From: JAWVFM01 sp963843315
GTDB taxonomy: Bacteria; Actinomycetota; Thermoleophilia; Solirubrobacterales; 70-9
NCBI GenBank assembly: GCA_963843315.1
Contig: CAWJJU010000004.1
Span: forward strand, 124,001-188,000
DNA length: 64,000 bases
Direction: 5' to 3'
Positions 45,639 through 55,209 of the stretch are shown here, piece by piece; within the stretch, counting starts at the first letter, position 1, and each line of letters opens with the position of its first letter. The translations under genes were made by a program, and so were the position numbers. The notes below the pieces were generated by a model that saw nothing but the letters and a program-made list of their open reading frames with translations, ran no database searches and was not told where the DNA came from.

Positions 45639-46006
45639 GCGGCGAATCGGCTCTGGAGCTCGAGGTCCTCGCGCAGGCCGACGGCGCCAAGGGGATCGCG
45701 AGCGTTCGGGCCGCCGGCGAGATCGACCTCGCGAGCGCCGACAGCTTCGCCGCCTCGTTCGCGTCGGAGCGCGTCGGCCAGGCGGAGGGTGTCGTGGTCG
45801 ACCTGCGCGCCGTCAGCTTCATGGACTCCAGCGGGCTGCGCGTACTGCTGAGCGCGGCGCGCGACGTGCACGGCGGGTTCGCGGTCATCGTCGACAGAGG
45901 GTCCCCCGTCGAGCGCCTGCTGGAGATCGCCCAGGTCATGGAACATCTCAGTGTCTTCCACGACGAGGGCGAGGCCATCGCGGCCGCGGCGGGAGCGTCG
46001 GGATGA
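45635..46006 (+). CDS. STAS-domain anti-sigma factor antagonist (RsbV-like)
   Basis: The 123-residue STAS protein has the phosphorylation-site motif FMDSSGLRVLL, in which one of the two serines is modified by the partner kinase. When unphosphorylated it would bind the RsbW-like protein and free the sigma factor. It overlaps both neighbours by ATGA, which should keep the three proteins at fixed ratio. Confidence 0.92.
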   Translation: MSGESALELEVLAQADGAKGIASVRAAGEIDLASADSFAASFASERVGQAEGVVVDLRAVSFMDSSGLRVLLSAARDVHGGFAVIVDRGSPVERLLEIAQVMEHLSVFHDEGEAIAAAAGASG

Positions 46007-48153
46007 GCGAGCCGGGTGGCGGCCCCGGCGCCACCCTGGACCTCGGGTCCGCCGGCGACGGACCGTTGGCCCCGCTGGTCCACGACTCCAACGACGCCAT
46101 CATCACCAAGGACCGCGACGCCATCATCCGGAGCTGGAACCCCGCCGCCGAGCGGATGTACGGCTACTCCGCCGAGGAGGCCATCGGGCAGCCGATCTCG
46201 ATCATCGTCCCGCCCGACCGGGCCGGGGAGGATCGGACGATCCTGGCCCGGATCCTCGACGCCGAGCGCGTCGACCACTACGAGACGGAGCGGCTCACCA
46301 AGGACGGGCGGCTGATCATGATCTCGCTCACCGTCTCACCGGTTCGCGACGAAACCGGCGAGATCGTGGGGGCCTCCGTGATCGCGCGCGACATCACCGA
46401 CCGCCATCGCGCCGCCGACCTGGCCGTTCGCCTTCAGGAGATCACCGCGGAGCTGGCCCGGGAGCTGGATCCCGAGGTCGTTCTCGACCTCATCCTCAAC
46501 CAGATCGTGGCCGCCATGGGCGCCGCAGCGGGAGCACTCGGGCTGGTGGAGGGCGACGACATAGTCCTGGCGGGCCACGCCGGCTACTCGGCCTCGGCGA
46601 TCGCGGAATGGGAGCGCTTTCCGCTTTCCGCGGACACGCCGATGGCGCGCGCGATCGGCAGCGGCAAGCCGATCTGGGAGGCCGAGGTGGCCGGGCTGAA
46701 CACGGACTACCCGGGCCTGGGCGACGCCCGAGTCCGCTATCGCTCCCTCGCGGTGCTGCCGCTGGGCTCGGGACCCGACCCCTACGGGGCGATCGCCCTC
46801 AGCTTCGACGAACGCCGGGACTTCGACGTCGAGGAGCGCGCGTTCCTGGCCGCGGCGACCCAGCAGGCCGCAAACGCACTCGAGCGCGCCAGCGCCTACG
46901 AGCTCCAGCGGATCGCCGAGCAGCGCCAGCGCCTTCTGGGCGAGGTCGGCGAGCTGCTTGCGTCCTCGCTCGACCCCGACGAGGCGCTCGGCCGCCTCGC
47001 CGAGGCGGCGGTGGAGCACATTGCGGACTGGTGCGGAATCGACCTGATCGACGAGGAGCAGAAGCTTCATAACGTCGCCGTGGCCCATGCGGAGCCGGCG
47101 TTCGTGGAGCTCGCGCGGGACTTCCAGCGACGCTATCCGGCTGACCCCGAGGCCCAGACCGGCGCGCCGAACGTGATCAGAACGGGCAGGCCCGAGCTCT
47201 ACCCCGAGGTCACCGACGAGATGCTCGCCGACGCGGCGGGCGACCCCGAGCATCTGCGCCTGATGCGCGAGCTCGGAATCGCCTCGGCGATGATCGTCCC
47301 GCTCAAGGCGCGGGGCAGGGTGATGGGCGCGATGACGCTGGTGGCCTCCGACCCCGAGCGCGGATACGACGAAACCGACGTCGAGTTCGCGCAGGATCTG
47401 GCGCGGCGTGCCGCTCTGGCGATCGACAACGCAACGCTGTTTCGGCGCGAGCACGAGGCGGCCCTCACGCTGCAACGCTCGCTGCTGCCCCGGTCGCTGC
47501 CGGAGATCGAGGGCATCGAGCTGGCTGCCCTCTACGAGCCGGCCGCTCCAGGGCTGGAGGTCGGCGGCGACTGGTACGAGGTGAGCGCGAGCGAGGGCAG
47601 GGTGTCCGTGACGATCGGCGACGTGGCCGGCCGGGGAATACGGGCGGCGGCGATCATGGGGCGGATCCGCTCGGCGCTTCGCGCCTACGTCCTCGACGGG
47701 CACGGCCCGGCGGAGGCTCTCCGGCGGCTCGACCATCTCATGCAGGAGGCGCCGGAGATGGAGATGGCGACCATCCTGCACCTGGATCTCGATCTGGGCT
47801 CACGCACCGGCACCTATGTGAGGGCCGGACATCCGCCGGGGCTGCTTCGCAAGGCCGACGGGGAGATCGTCGAGCTGGGCGGCGGCGGGACGCCGCCGCT
47901 CGGCATCCTTCCGGACATCGAATACCGCGAGCACCGGATCGAGATCCCGCCCGGAAGCCTGCTCCTGCTCTTCACGGACGGGCTGATCGAGCGTCGCAAC
48001 GAGGACCTGATCGTTGGCATGGGCCGGATCCGGGAAGCGCTCTCGACGACCCCGAGCGGCGCGCGGGCGTCCCTGGATGCGCTCGCACGCGCCTTCCGCG
48101 GCGACATGCCGGGCGACGACGTCGCCATGCTGGCGCTCGCGATGACTGCCTGA
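46003..48153 (+). CDS. PAS-GAF-GAF-PP2C (SpoIIE/RsbU) phosphatase
   Basis: The 716-residue sensor phosphatase begins with a PAS domain (about 20-140, SWNPAAERMYGYSAEEAIGQ). Two GAF domains follow (about 150-310 and 315-475), then the SpoIIE-type PP2C domain. That domain has GGDWYEV, IGDVAGRG and MPGDDVAMLAL carrying the metal-binding Asp residues. It would remove phosphate from the RsbV-like STAS protein on a signal sensed by PAS or GAF and so activate a sigma factor. It is the last gene of the switch operon. Confidence 0.93.
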   Translation: MSEPGGGPGATLDLGSAGDGPLAPLVHDSNDAIITKDRDAIIRSWNPAAERMYGYSAEEAIGQPISIIVPPDRAGEDRTILARILDAERVDHYETERLTKDGRLIMISLTVSPVRDETGEIVGASVIARDITDRHRAADLAVRLQEITAELARELDPEVVLDLILNQIVAAMGAAAGALGLVEGDDIVLAGHAGYSASAIAEWERFPLSADTPMARAIGSGKPIWEAEVAGLNTDYPGLGDARVRYRSLAVLPLGSGPDPYGAIALSFDERRDFDVEERAFLAAATQQAANALERASAYELQRIAEQRQRLLGEVGELLASSLDPDEALGRLAEAAVEHIADWCGIDLIDEEQKLHNVAVAHAEPAFVELARDFQRRYPADPEAQTGAPNVIRTGRPELYPEVTDEMLADAAGDPEHLRLMRELGIASAMIVPLKARGRVMGAMTLVASDPERGYDETDVEFAQDLARRAALAIDNATLFRREHEAALTLQRSLLPRSLPEIEGIELAALYEPAAPGLEVGGDWYEVSASEGRVSVTIGDVAGRGIRAAAIMGRIRSALRAYVLDGHGPAEALRRLDHLMQEAPEMEMATILHLDLDLGSRTGTYVRAGHPPGLLRKADGEIVELGGGGTPPLGILPDIEYREHRIEIPPGSLLLLFTDGLIERRNEDLIVGMGRIREALSTTPSGARASLDALARAFRGDMPGDDVAMLALAMTA

Positions 48154-48191
48154 TATGGCGAGTTGTTTGGCCCCCGGTCAGGCGCGAAGTT

Positions 48192-48926
48192 CTATCTCGC
48201 TGACGCCTCCTCCAACCGCCAGATCACCTCGTGGCGCAGGACCTCGGGGCGCAGGAAGAGCCCGAATTCCAGCTCGAGGGCTTCGACCTGGGTGCGGTAG
48301 CAGCGAATGGCCTCGCGCTTTCGCGCGTCGGCGTCGTCGGCCAGCGTGTGGACATCCGGCGAGTGCTCACGCAACGAGATGCCAGAGCCCTCGGTCGCGA
48401 GCTCCCAGTATTCCTCCGGGTCGAGGTATTCCCGCGGTCCTGACCCGTTGACCCAGGCCGGCCACCCGTGCAGGGTTGCGTGCGGTACGTCGGCGTACAG
48501 CGAAACCGGGTGCCCGCGCTTCGCGAGCAGCAGGGCTGCGTCGCGGGTCGCCACGTGGTCGCGATGTTTGTCAAGAGCGGCCGGCGCCAACAACAGCGCG
48601 CCCGCGGGCACCGACCGCGCGATCGCTTCCGCCACCGCGTCGACGTCCTGGGGGCCATCGCGGTACTGGCCGTCGACAAAGCCCAGGTTCACGGGCTCGC
48701 GGCCAGCGAGCGCCAGCGCCTCGCGGTCTTCACCAGCGCGCTCATCGGCGCGGGTGTGAGCGTCGCCGGCGCGGGTGATGCGGTCCCACCAGCCCAGCTC
48801 GACGGGGCTGTCCGGCGGCCCGTTGAAGAGCGTGATCACCTGCACGTCGCCATCGCCGGCGAGCACGTGCCAAAGCGAGAGGACGGCGTCGTCGGGGTGC
48901 GGCGAGAGGATGGCGACCGTGCTCAC
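48192..48926 (-). CDS. PIG-L family (LmbE-like) deacetylase
   Basis: The 244-residue zinc enzyme has ILSPHPDDAVLS near the N-terminus and DKHRDHVATR further on, which hold the metal ligands of the family. LmbE-like enzymes remove acetyl groups from GlcNAc-linked compounds such as mycothiol or antibiotic precursors; the substrate here is unknown. GTG at 48926 is preferred over GTG at 48953 because TAACGT lies seven bases before it and the family N-terminus starts there. Confidence 0.88.
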   Translation of the reverse strand: MSTVAILSPHPDDAVLSLWHVLAGDGDVQVITLFNGPPDSPVELGWWDRITRAGDAHTRADERAGEDREALALAGREPVNLGFVDGQYRDGPQDVDAVAEAIARSVPAGALLLAPAALDKHRDHVATRDAALLLAKRGHPVSLYADVPHATLHGWPAWVNGSGPREYLDPEEYWELATEGSGISLREHSPDVHTLADDADARKREAIRCYRTQVEALELEFGLFLRPEVLRHEVIWRLEEASAR

Positions 48927-48933
48927 GCCGCGG

Positions 48934-48939
48934 ACGTTA
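48934..48939 (-). promoter_or_regulatory. -10-like TAACGT, PIG-L gene
   Basis: TAACGT ends seven bases before GTG at 48926. Confidence 0.4.
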
Positions 48940-48996
48940 GCCGCTGTGGGCACCGCTTCCAGGTCGTTTTACACATTCGGCGACGCCGGCCCTGAC

Positions 48997-49002
48997 TAGA
49001 CT
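48997..49002 (+). promoter_or_regulatory. -10-like TAGACT, second cyclase gene
   Basis: TAGACT ends six bases before GTG at 49009, with no Shine-Dalgarno. Confidence 0.5.
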
Positions 49003-49008
49003 CGGCGC

Positions 49009-52000
49009 GTGGTCGGTGTGTGCGCGAGCTGTGGGGCTCCGCTCACCGGGGAGGGGCGATTCTGCTCCTCCTGCGGCGCGGCGGTGGGCGCGGCGCCGCG
49101 CGAGGCGCGGCGCGTCGTAACCGCGCTCTTCGCCGACGTCGTGGGCTCGACCTCGCTCGGCGAGCGCCTGGACCCCGAGGACTTCAAGGAAATCGTCGGC
49201 CAGATCGTGACGAGGATGGCCGAGGCGGTCGCCGAGTTCGGCGGATCCGTGTCGGAGTACGCGGGCGACGGGCTGCTGGCGCTCTTCGGCGCCCCGGTCG
49301 CGCACGAGGACGATCCGGAGCGGGCGGTGCTCACCGGGCTTCGGATCGTCGAGCTGACCCGCGCGGTGGCCGCCGAGGTCGAGGCCGAACGGGGGATCGC
49401 GGGGCTCGCCGTGCGCGTGGGCATCGAGACCGGGCTGGCCGTGCTCGGACCCGTCGGCGGCGGCGGGAAGGTCGAGTACGGCGCGGTGGGCGACGCCCTC
49501 AACACGGCCGCTCGCCTGCAGGCCGCCGCCGAGCCGATGGGCGTCTTCGTAGGGGCGCAGACTCGTCGCTCGATCGAGGCGCTGTTCGACTGGGGCGAGA
49601 CCGAGGAGCTCTCGCTGAAGGGCAAGGCCGAGCCGGTGCTCGCGGCCCCCGCCCTGGGCCGCCGCCAGGGCATCGCCGGCGCAAGCGTCGGCCGGGCCCC
49701 GATGATCGGCCGCGAGGCGGAGCTCGCCAGCGCCGGCGAGGCCGTGGCCGAGGCCCTCCGCGGCACGGGCTCGATCCTGATCGTCTCCGGCGACGCGGGC
49801 ATCGGCAAGTCGCGCTTGGTGGCCGAGGCACGTACGCACTTCACGGCCGGGAACAGTCAGCTCGGCGAGCCGCGCTGGCTCGCGGGCCGCTGCGTCTCCT
49901 ATGGCGACGGCCTGCCCTACTGGCCGTTTCGGACGATGCTGCGCCGCTGGCTGGCGGGCGCCTCCGAGATTGCCGAAACCGACATGTCCGCTGCTCTGCG
50001 CGACGAGACCCGGCGCCTGCTCGGCGAGGCTGCGGTCAAGCAGGCGCCGCTTCTCGAGCCGCTTCTCGGCATCGGCGCCGAGGGAGGGGTGGATCCGGAG
50101 GAGACCCGCCGTGGCATCCAGGAGGCAACGCGGGCGTTTGTGAGCGCGCTCGCCCGAGAGGGGCCGCTCGCGATCTCCCTCGACGACATGCACTGGGCAG
50201 ACGCCTCCAGCCTCGCCCTGGCCGGGGCGATCCTCGAGCTCGTCGAGACCGAGCCGCTGCTCCTGGTGCTCTCCGCCAGGCCGGAGCGCGACCAGCCCTT
50301 CTGGGAGCTCCGTGAACGGGCGCTTCGCGAGCTGGCCCATCGCACCCGCGAGATCTCCCTGGAGCCGCTGCCGGGCGACACGGGCAACGGTTTGCTGCGC
50401 GCGCTGGTGGGCTCGGCCGAGCTGCCGGCGGAGCTCGAGCGGCGCGTTCTCGCACGGGCGGAGGGCAATCCCTTCTATCTGGAGGAGCTCGTGGGCTCGC
50501 TGGTCGACTCTGGCGCGCTGGTGCGCGACGGCGACGGCGAGGGCTGGCGGTTTGACCGCGAGGTGCCGGTCGAGCTTCCCGAGACCGTCGAGAAGGTCAT
50601 CCTCGCCCGCATCGACCGGCTCTCGGAGCCCGCGCACGAGCTGCTGTCGGTGGCGGCGGTCCTGGGCCGGCAGTTCCCGGTTGCGCTCCTCCAGGAGGTG
50701 GCGGGCGTGCCGGAGGGGAGCGCGGCGGCGCTGACGGAGCTCGAACGTGCAGGCCTCATTCGCGACGGCGGGCGGACGCCGGCCCCGATGCTGAACTTCA
50801 AGCACGCACTGATCCAGGAGAGCGTGTACCGCAGCCTCCTGAAGCGCCGCCGCCAGGAGCTCCACGGCGCAGCGCTCGCGGCGCTGCGGGCCCTCTATCC
50901 CGAGCGCCGCGGGGAGTTCCTGGGCATGCTGGCCCACCACGCCGAGTCCGCGGGCGAGGACCGCGAGGCCTTCGGCCTGCACGTGGAGGCGGGCGAGGCC
51001 GCGCACAGCATCTACTCCCTGGAGGAGGCGATCGGCCATTACGACGCGGCGATGGCCGCCGCCAAGCGGCTGGGCCTCGGCGCGGAGGAGGAGGCGCTTC
51101 GTCGTGCGGCCCAGGCGCGGGGAGCATTGCGCTACGACGTCGGCGACGTGGAGGGGGCCCGCCTCGACCTGGAGGCGGCGATCCGCTACGCACAGGAGGC
51201 GGGCGACGACGAAGGCGAGGTGCAGACGCTGATCGCCCTCGCCGGGCTCTGGCGAATACTCGACTACGAGCGCGCGCAGGAGATGATGGAGGAGGCAGCC
51301 CGCGTCTCGGAGCGGATCGCCGACCCGGCGATCCAGGTGAATGCGCTCGGGCGCCTCTCGATCCTCTACGCCAACGAGTTGCGATTCGACCGGGCGCTGG
51401 AGGCCGGTGAGCGCGCCCTGGAGGTCGCCGAGCGCGGCGGGGATGAGCGCGACCGGGCGGTGGGGAAGGACGCGCTGAAGCTCACCGCTCAGCAGCTCGG
51501 CGACATCGACCGCCTCGACCGGCTGACCCAGGAGCTCCTGCCGGTGGTCCGTGCAGGCGACGGCGCCGACATCTACCTGGAGTGGACGCTTCTCGAATCA
51601 GGCTTCGTCCCGCTGGCTCGCGGCGACTTCGACGAGGCCCTGCGGCGAATCGAGGAGGCTCTGGCGATGGTCCGGCGCCGCGGCCGGGTCATGCACGAAG
51701 CGGTGTTCATCGAGGCACTGTGCTGGGCGAACCGAAGCCGCGGGCAGCTCGGCATCGCCATCGAGAGCGGAAACGAGGGGTCGAAACTCGCGCATTCGGT
51801 GGACTCGCACGAGTGGGCCGCGTGGGTCGATGCGACGCTCGGCTGGGCGCTCCTGGACGCTCGGGCCGCCGGCGCCGCGATCACGACGCTCGAACGGGGG
51901 CTGCGCTCGGCCGAGATGGCGCGCGTGCCGGCGCAACTCGCTCGCTGCGCCTGCCTGCTCGCCTGGGCGAGGGCGCTGAGCGGTGAGGTCGACGAGGCGC

Positions 52001-52467
52001 TGATCGCGGCCGCCGACGAGCACCTCGCCCGGGTCGCAACCCCCGGTGGCAGCGCGTGGCTCTACGGAGCCCATGCCTACTCGGCGCTTGCTCGAGCCCA
52101 TCTCGCCGCGGGTTCGATCGACCGGGCGCTGGAGCTGACGATCCCAATCGCCGAGGCGAGCAGGGAAGCCGGCTGGCTCGAGGCCGAGGCGGGCGCGCGT
52201 CTCGTCGCCGGCCAGACTCATGTCGCCGGCGGCCGCGCCGATGCGGCGCGAGAGCAGCTCGACCGCGCCGCGCAGATAGCCGAGGCCACGCCGCTGCCGG
52301 CCATCGCCTGGGAGACGCGGGCTTCGCTGGCGGGCCTGGAGCGCTCGCTCGGCAGGGACACCCAGGCCGCCACGCACGTCGCGCGCGCCCGTCCGATCCT
52401 GGGCGAGCTCGCCGCCTCGCTCGGCGATCCCGCCCTTCAGGCGGGGCTGCTCGCCGCAATGCCGTAG
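49009..52467 (+). CDS. Zinc-ribbon / class III nucleotide cyclase / AAA ATPase / TPR protein (second)
   Basis: The 1152-residue protein repeats the plan of the one at 8988. It has a zinc ribbon (CASCG, CSSCG), a cyclase domain with both metal aspartates (FADVVGSTSL and AGDGLLALFG), an AAA ATPase (Walker A GDAGIGKSRL near 263, Walker B ISLDDMHWAD near 390) and a long TPR-like C-terminus. Sequence outside the motifs differs clearly, so it is an old paralogue and not a recent copy. Its last 31 bases overlap the convergent alpha/beta-hydrolase gene. A Crp-type regulator at 57643 could read its product. Confidence 0.9.
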   Translation: MVGVCASCGAPLTGEGRFCSSCGAAVGAAPREARRVVTALFADVVGSTSLGERLDPEDFKEIVGQIVTRMAEAVAEFGGSVSEYAGDGLLALFGAPVAHEDDPERAVLTGLRIVELTRAVAAEVEAERGIAGLAVRVGIETGLAVLGPVGGGGKVEYGAVGDALNTAARLQAAAEPMGVFVGAQTRRSIEALFDWGETEELSLKGKAEPVLAAPALGRRQGIAGASVGRAPMIGREAELASAGEAVAEALRGTGSILIVSGDAGIGKSRLVAEARTHFTAGNSQLGEPRWLAGRCVSYGDGLPYWPFRTMLRRWLAGASEIAETDMSAALRDETRRLLGEAAVKQAPLLEPLLGIGAEGGVDPEETRRGIQEATRAFVSALAREGPLAISLDDMHWADASSLALAGAILELVETEPLLLVLSARPERDQPFWELRERALRELAHRTREISLEPLPGDTGNGLLRALVGSAELPAELERRVLARAEGNPFYLEELVGSLVDSGALVRDGDGEGWRFDREVPVELPETVEKVILARIDRLSEPAHELLSVAAVLGRQFPVALLQEVAGVPEGSAAALTELERAGLIRDGGRTPAPMLNFKHALIQESVYRSLLKRRRQELHGAALAALRALYPERRGEFLGMLAHHAESAGEDREAFGLHVEAGEAAHSIYSLEEAIGHYDAAMAAAKRLGLGAEEEALRRAAQARGALRYDVGDVEGARLDLEAAIRYAQEAGDDEGEVQTLIALAGLWRILDYERAQEMMEEAARVSERIADPAIQVNALGRLSILYANELRFDRALEAGERALEVAERGGDERDRAVGKDALKLTAQQLGDIDRLDRLTQELLPVVRAGDGADIYLEWTLLESGFVPLARGDFDEALRRIEEALAMVRRRGRVMHEAVFIEALCWANRSRGQLGIAIESGNEGSKLAHSVDSHEWAAWVDATLGWALLDARAAGAAITTLERGLRSAEMARVPAQLARCACLLAWARALSGEVDEALIAAADEHLARVATPGGSAWLYGAHAYSALARAHLAAGSIDRALELTIPIAEASREAGWLEAEAGARLVAGQTHVAGGRADAAREQLDRAAQIAEATPLPAIAWETRASLAGLERSLGRDTQAATHVARARPILGELAASLGDPALQAGLLAAMP

Positions 52468-53327
52468 CCCGCGGCGGAGCGGACCTCCTCCAGGAACTCT
52501 CGCAGCGCGACGTTGAAGACGACCGGCCAGCGGGCGAAGACGATCGGCCCCAGGCCTGCGAAGACATGCAGCCGAGCGCCGGTGACGGCGGCGAGCCGAT
52601 CCGTCGTGTCCTTGGGGCCCAGCGCCTGGCCGCCGTTCTTCATCACGAGGACCGGGCAGCGGATCTCAGCTGCCATCGCATCGGTGGTCTGGCGGTCGGG
52701 AATATCGCGACCCCGCAGCGAGGCGATGTAGGTGTCGGGATCCGTTTCCAGGAGGTGGCTCTCGGCGTCCTCGCGCTGGCGTGTCGAGTGCGGGTGCGGG
52801 AAGGCAACCCGGGCCCACTTCGCCGCGAAGCCGCGCCAGTCGCGGCGCATGTAGGGAAAGTTGAAGAACGCCTCGTCGCCGAGGTCGCGCTCGAGCTCGC
52901 GGACGTACTCGGAGGGTTTGAGATCCGGCGTGACGAACACGGATGCGAGGGTGCGCTGGGGATGCCCCACGCAGAGCTTCAGCCCGACGAGAGCGCAGAA
53001 GGAGAACGACACGACCACCGCGCGCTCCGTGTTCGTGGCGTCGAGGGCGCCGAGCGAGTCCTCCACCAGCCGGTCCGGCGCGTACGCAGCGGGGTCGGCG
53101 GTGCGGCTGGAGCGGCCGTTCCCCGGGCCGTCGACGACCACCGTGCGGAAGTGGCGCGAGGTGTAGGGAAGGACGGCCTTGAGGCTGCGTTCGTTGGTGA
53201 TTGTCGGACGCGGGACGAACAGGACCGTCGGCTCTGGCCCGTCGTAGACGTCGACGGCTATCTCCAGCCCGTCGCGAGCGAGCGCGATCTCCTGATCGGG
53301 ATAGCAGGCGCGGCTCGGCCCGCTCAA
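52437..53327 (-). CDS. Alpha/beta-hydrolase fold protein, probably inactive (third of tandem set)
   Basis: This 296-residue protein is the most divergent of three tandem paralogues. The strand order and the C-terminal VNVALREF-like end are kept (VFNVALREFLEEV). The nucleophile elbow reads SFSFC. The acid position, HGTxD in its sisters, has become KNGGQALGP, and the His loop GSGH has become GLGP. Loss of both acid and His predicts no hydrolase activity and perhaps a binding role. TTG at 53327 is the only suitable start; it overlaps the upstream stop (TTGA). Confidence 0.78.
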   Translation of the reverse strand: MSGPSRACYPDQEIALARDGLEIAVDVYDGPEPTVLFVPRPTITNERSLKAVLPYTSRHFRTVVVDGPGNGRSSRTADPAAYAPDRLVEDSLGALDATNTERAVVVSFSFCALVGLKLCVGHPQRTLASVFVTPDLKPSEYVRELERDLGDEAFFNFPYMRRDWRGFAAKWARVAFPHPHSTRQREDAESHLLETDPDTYIASLRGRDIPDRQTTDAMAAEIRCPVLVMKNGGQALGPKDTTDRLAAVTGARLHVFAGLGPIVFARWPVVFNVALREFLEEVRSAAGYGIAASSPA

Positions 53328-54277
53328 TGCGGGTCGCTTGCGTAGACGCGGTCGAAGAACTCGCGCAGGGCGACGTTCACGCGCGTCGGGCGACGGCTCA
53401 TGAGCGTGTGCGAGCCGCCCGGGATCGTCACCAGCTCGCCCTGGGTCAGGCGGGCGAGCAGCTTGCCCTGGTGGTAGGGGGTGATGCGATCGGCGGTCCC
53501 GTGCACGACCAGCGTCGGGCAGCGGATCGCCCGGGCGCGGGCAAGCAGCTCGCGACGGGTGCGGATCTGCGGGGCGAGCAGGCCTTCGCGGGCGATCTGC
53601 GGCGTCGACTCGAGCGCGTAGGCAAGAAGGTCCTCGTGGATCCGCGAGCTGTGCGGCTCGTTCGCGGCCGCGGCGATGAACCAGCGCAGGAACTCGGCGA
53701 AGTTCGCGTCGATGTAATCGGGATTCAGCCGCAGCCAACCCGGATACGCCGGCAGGCGCCGGCGCTGCATCCGCGACGTGAACCGCGGCGCGGTAATCAG
53801 GCGGATGTGCGAGGAGCGCCAGGTCGCCGGAAAGAACGGGCAGACGAGCGCGAGGCCGCGGAAGCGATCCGGGAACTCGCTGGCGAGCCACAGCGCCCAC
53901 TGCCCGATCCGTGATGCGCCCATGAGCACCGGCCGCTCGGTGCCGGTCGCGTCCATCACCGCGAGGATGTCGCGAGCGACCTCCTCGGTCGCGTAGGCCT
54001 CGGGGCCCTCCGGCCGGCCGCTGCGCCCGCCGCCGCGCCCGTCGAGCGTGACCACACGGTAGTGCCGAGAGAGGTAGGCGATCTGCGATTTCCAGATCCG
54101 CGAGTGAAAGATCGTCCAGACGGGCGCGATGAGGATCGTCTCCTCGCCCGTCCCATAAACCTCGTAGTAGGTCTCGACGCCGTCGCGCTCGACGAACCCG
54201 GTCTGCGCCGGCAGCGCGGCGCGGCTCGCCTCCTCAGGGGGAGCCGCCCGCGGGGTTTCGGTGGCGACGGCGCTCAC
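53324..54277 (-). CDS. Alpha/beta hydrolase (second of tandem set)
   Basis: The 317-residue hydrolase has an N-terminal segment GFVERDGVETYYEVYGTG and nucleophile elbow GASRIG. An acid follows in HGTADRITP and the His in PGGSHTLM. The opening resembles the hydrolase part of actinobacterial hydrolase-cyclase proteins. The substrate is unknown. GTG at 54277 overlaps the preceding stop (GTGA), so translation is coupled to the gene before it. Confidence 0.87.
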   Translation of the reverse strand: MSAVATETPRAAPPEEASRAALPAQTGFVERDGVETYYEVYGTGEETILIAPVWTIFHSRIWKSQIAYLSRHYRVVTLDGRGGGRSGRPEGPEAYATEEVARDILAVMDATGTERPVLMGASRIGQWALWLASEFPDRFRGLALVCPFFPATWRSSHIRLITAPRFTSRMQRRRLPAYPGWLRLNPDYIDANFAEFLRWFIAAAANEPHSSRIHEDLLAYALESTPQIAREGLLAPQIRTRRELLARARAIRCPTLVVHGTADRITPYHQGKLLARLTQGELVTIPGGSHTLMSRRPTRVNVALREFFDRVYASDPH

Positions 54278-55209
54278 GCCGCCCCCGCAACCTCCCGGCG
54301 CGCGGCCCCGGCCTCGCCCCGGCGCACCGCGTCCGCGAAGTCCCTGATGAGGAGGTTGACCCTCACCGGGATACGCGCCGCCGGGTTGTGGCCTGATCCC
54401 TCGAGGCTGATGAACGGGCAGCCCAGGAGCTCGGCCAGGCCGGCGCCGGCGCTGTGGGGGCGAACGGCGTCCTCGGTCCCATGGACCACCAGGACCGGGC
54501 AGCGAACCCGCTCGGTCAGCGCCCGGAGCTCGGCCCGGTCCAGCAACCGGGGGGCGAGCTGGGTCGCGATCAGCGTCTCCGGACCGGCGTCGAGGCCCCA
54601 GCCGACCGAGTCCTCGATCGGCTTCGTCGAATGCGGCTCGGTGAAGACGTGGGCGAAGAAGAACTCGAGGAACTCCCTGTAATGGTCGCGCCAGTAGTTG
54701 GCGTTGAACCTGGCCCAGCCGTCGTAGGAGTCGTGTTCCGCGAGGAACACCCGGTGGGGCTCCGCTGGGGGCTCGGTGACTCCCACCGGTACAGAGGAGC
54801 CGATCGTGAGGATCCCGGCGACTCGCTCGGGATGCTCCGTGGCGAGGTGAAGCGAGCGCTCGATCCCGCGCGAGAGCGCGATCAGGATGGCGTCCTCGGT
54901 GCCGGTCGCGTCCATGACGGCAAGCATGTCCGCCGCAAACTCGGTCTCGCGGTAGGCATCGGGATCGGCGGGCCTGTCCGAGCGTCCGTTGCCGCGGCCG
55001 TCCATGACCAGCACGCGGAAGTGGCGCGCGAGGTAGGGGATCTGGAGCTTCCAGCACCGCGACTGGACGATGGACCAGGTCGGGATCATGAAGAGGGTCG
55101 TTTCCCCCTCGCCGTAGAGCTCCCAGAAGGTGCGCACCCCGTCGCGCTCGACGTAGCCGGTTTCGTCGGGATAGCGGGCGCGGGTCTGCTCGGGCTTCTC
55201 GGCGGTCAA
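54274..55209 (-). CDS. Alpha/beta hydrolase (first of tandem set)
   Basis: The 311-residue hydrolase opens with GYVERDGVRTFWELYGEG, has the elbow ALSRG, the acid in HGTEDAVRP and the His in GSGHNPAARIP, so the triad is complete. It is closest in sequence to the protein encoded at 53324. TTG at 55209 is chosen because it overlaps the glycosyltransferase stop (TTGA) and no ATG or GTG fits the N-terminus. The four genes from 56408 to 52437 form one operon. Confidence 0.87.
   Translation of the reverse strand: MTAEKPEQTRARYPDETGYVERDGVRTFWELYGEGETTLFMIPTWSIVQSRCWKLQIPYLARHFRVLVMDGRGNGRSDRPADPDAYRETEFAADMLAVMDATGTEDAILIALSRGIERSLHLATEHPERVAGILTIGSSVPVGVTEPPAEPHRVFLAEHDSYDGWARFNANYWRDHYREFLEFFFAHVFTEPHSTKPIEDSVGWGLDAGPETLIATQLAPRLLDRAELRALTERVRCPVLVVHGTEDAVRPHSAGAGLAELLGCPFISLEGSGHNPAARIPVRVNLLIRDFADAVRRGEAGAARREVAGAA

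Noticed and set aside
48198..48213. Third copy of the lon/aidB repeat
   Set aside because: Only about 14 bases (CTGACGCCTCCTCC) match, and the rest of the core is absent.
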